From Stutzerimonas stutzeri (lineage in GTDB: Bacteria > Pseudomonadota > Gammaproteobacteria > Pseudomonadales > Pseudomonadaceae), in the NCBI RefSeq assembly GCF_000935215.1, contig NZ_JXXD01000095.1:1-37365 (forward strand): a stretch of 37,365 nucleotides of DNA. Reading direction: 5' to 3'. The first letter of the stretch is position 1; each line of letters opens with the position of its first letter. A program made the position numbers and the translations under genes. Below the pieces are notes generated by a model, which saw nothing but the letters and a program-made list of their open reading frames with translations, was not told where the DNA came from and did no database searches. Of this stretch, positions 37,030-37,365 are shown one piece after another.

Positions 37030-37365
37030 TCAGCGCGGCGGGTAGTCCGCCAGCGCCCGCTGCACCGCCTCGCGCAGCGCATCCTGCTGCTTGGCGCGGC
37101 TACCGCCGCTACGTGCTTCGGCGCGATTGCTCCAGATCGATTGGCCGGAAGCCGCGTCGAACATCTCGATACGCACCGAGAGCACCTCTTCCTCGTAGTT
37201 GCGCACGATGGGTACGCTCGTCCCCACGCCATAACCTGAGCCGTAGCCGCCACCGTAGCGGCCTACGCCGACATGCGGGCCGTAATCATCGTAAGTCTGC
37301 CGAATGCGGGTCTCCTTGCTGGCGCGGGCGCTGATCAACAGTTCGCCCTTGCGCTCGGCCTGCGC
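37030..37365 (-). CDS. DUF4136 protein, 5' end outside the window
   Basis: The C-terminal 111 residues of a DUF4136 protein; the frame is open to the window edge (reading AQAERKGELLISARASKETRIRQ), so the true start and any lipobox lie beyond. A Gly/Tyr-rich segment (HVGVGRYGGGYGSGYGVG) stands where the neighbour has its Trp/Tyr/Gly stretch, and both end in YPPR. This supports tandem duplication followed by divergence. It lies 72 bp upstream of the other copy, probably in the same operon. Partial, complete at the 3' end. Confidence 0.85.
   Translation of the reverse strand, partial: AQAERKGELLISARASKETRIRQTYDDYGPHVGVGRYGGGYGSGYGVGTSVPIVRNYEEEVLSVRIEMFDAASGQSIWSNRAEARSGGSRAKQQDALREAVQRALADYPPR

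Overview
The window is about 37 kb of ordinary-looking chromosome from a high-GC gammaproteobacterium, almost certainly a Pseudomonas. Protein sequences and gene order match what I recall of the P. aeruginosa PAO1 block from PA4576 (Lon-like protease) down to PA4548 (thiO). The P. stutzeri group (Stutzerimonas) is my best guess, but that is inference from general resemblance, not a database result. I see no prophage, insertion sequence, CRISPR array, rRNA or tRNA gene.

Layout. 1-1.1 kb: a di-haem cytochrome c peroxidase on the minus strand with an ANR/FNR-type box upstream. 1.3-7.0 kb (plus): a Lon-like AAA protease, a small Pseudomonas protein, a UPF0114 membrane protein, then a three-gene unit made of a DUF6482-like protein, an iron-sulfur cryptochrome/photolyase (PhrB/CryB type) and a 46-residue DUF2256 zinc-ribbon protein. 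An 18-bp near-perfect inverted repeat sits just in front of that unit. 7.1-9.2 kb: fklB, a small Fur-box-controlled gene (minus) and ispB (minus). 9.5-13.2 kb (plus): rplU-rpmA, obgE, proB, creA. 13.2-13.5 kb: rpsT (minus). 13.7-21.2 kb (plus): murJ, then the ribF-ileS-lspA-fkpB-ispH housekeeping cluster.

21.3-28.7 kb (minus): the type IV pilus minor-pilin operon fimT-fimU-pilV-pilW-pilX-pilY1-pilE, with translationally coupled stop/start overlaps for most of it. It has lower GC than its surroundings, no recognisable pilY2, and an unusual 157-bp gap after fimT. FimT carries the C-terminal GRxR motif linked to DNA uptake. 28.8-29.9 kb: thiO (plus), divergent from fimT across a region rich in nested inverted repeats.

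From 30 kb the gene order departs from the PAO1 pil neighbourhood, where pilR/pilS would follow thiO. Instead there are a SUI1/YciH-like factor and biosynthetic arginine decarboxylase speA (plus), a minus-strand pair (DinF-type MATE transporter and DUF2214 membrane protein), a small membrane protein, an SdiA-regulated-domain protein with a clear C-terminal frameshift, a YdcZ-type membrane protein, and two adjacent DUF4136 proteins, the last cut by the window end.

The items most worth a second look are the 4947-4998 dyad in front of the DUF6482/cryptochrome/DUF2256 unit, the paired consensus DnaA boxes around the small gene at 3.9 kb, the fimT-thiO intergenic structure, the D5 substitution in FimT, and the frameshift at about 35,770.
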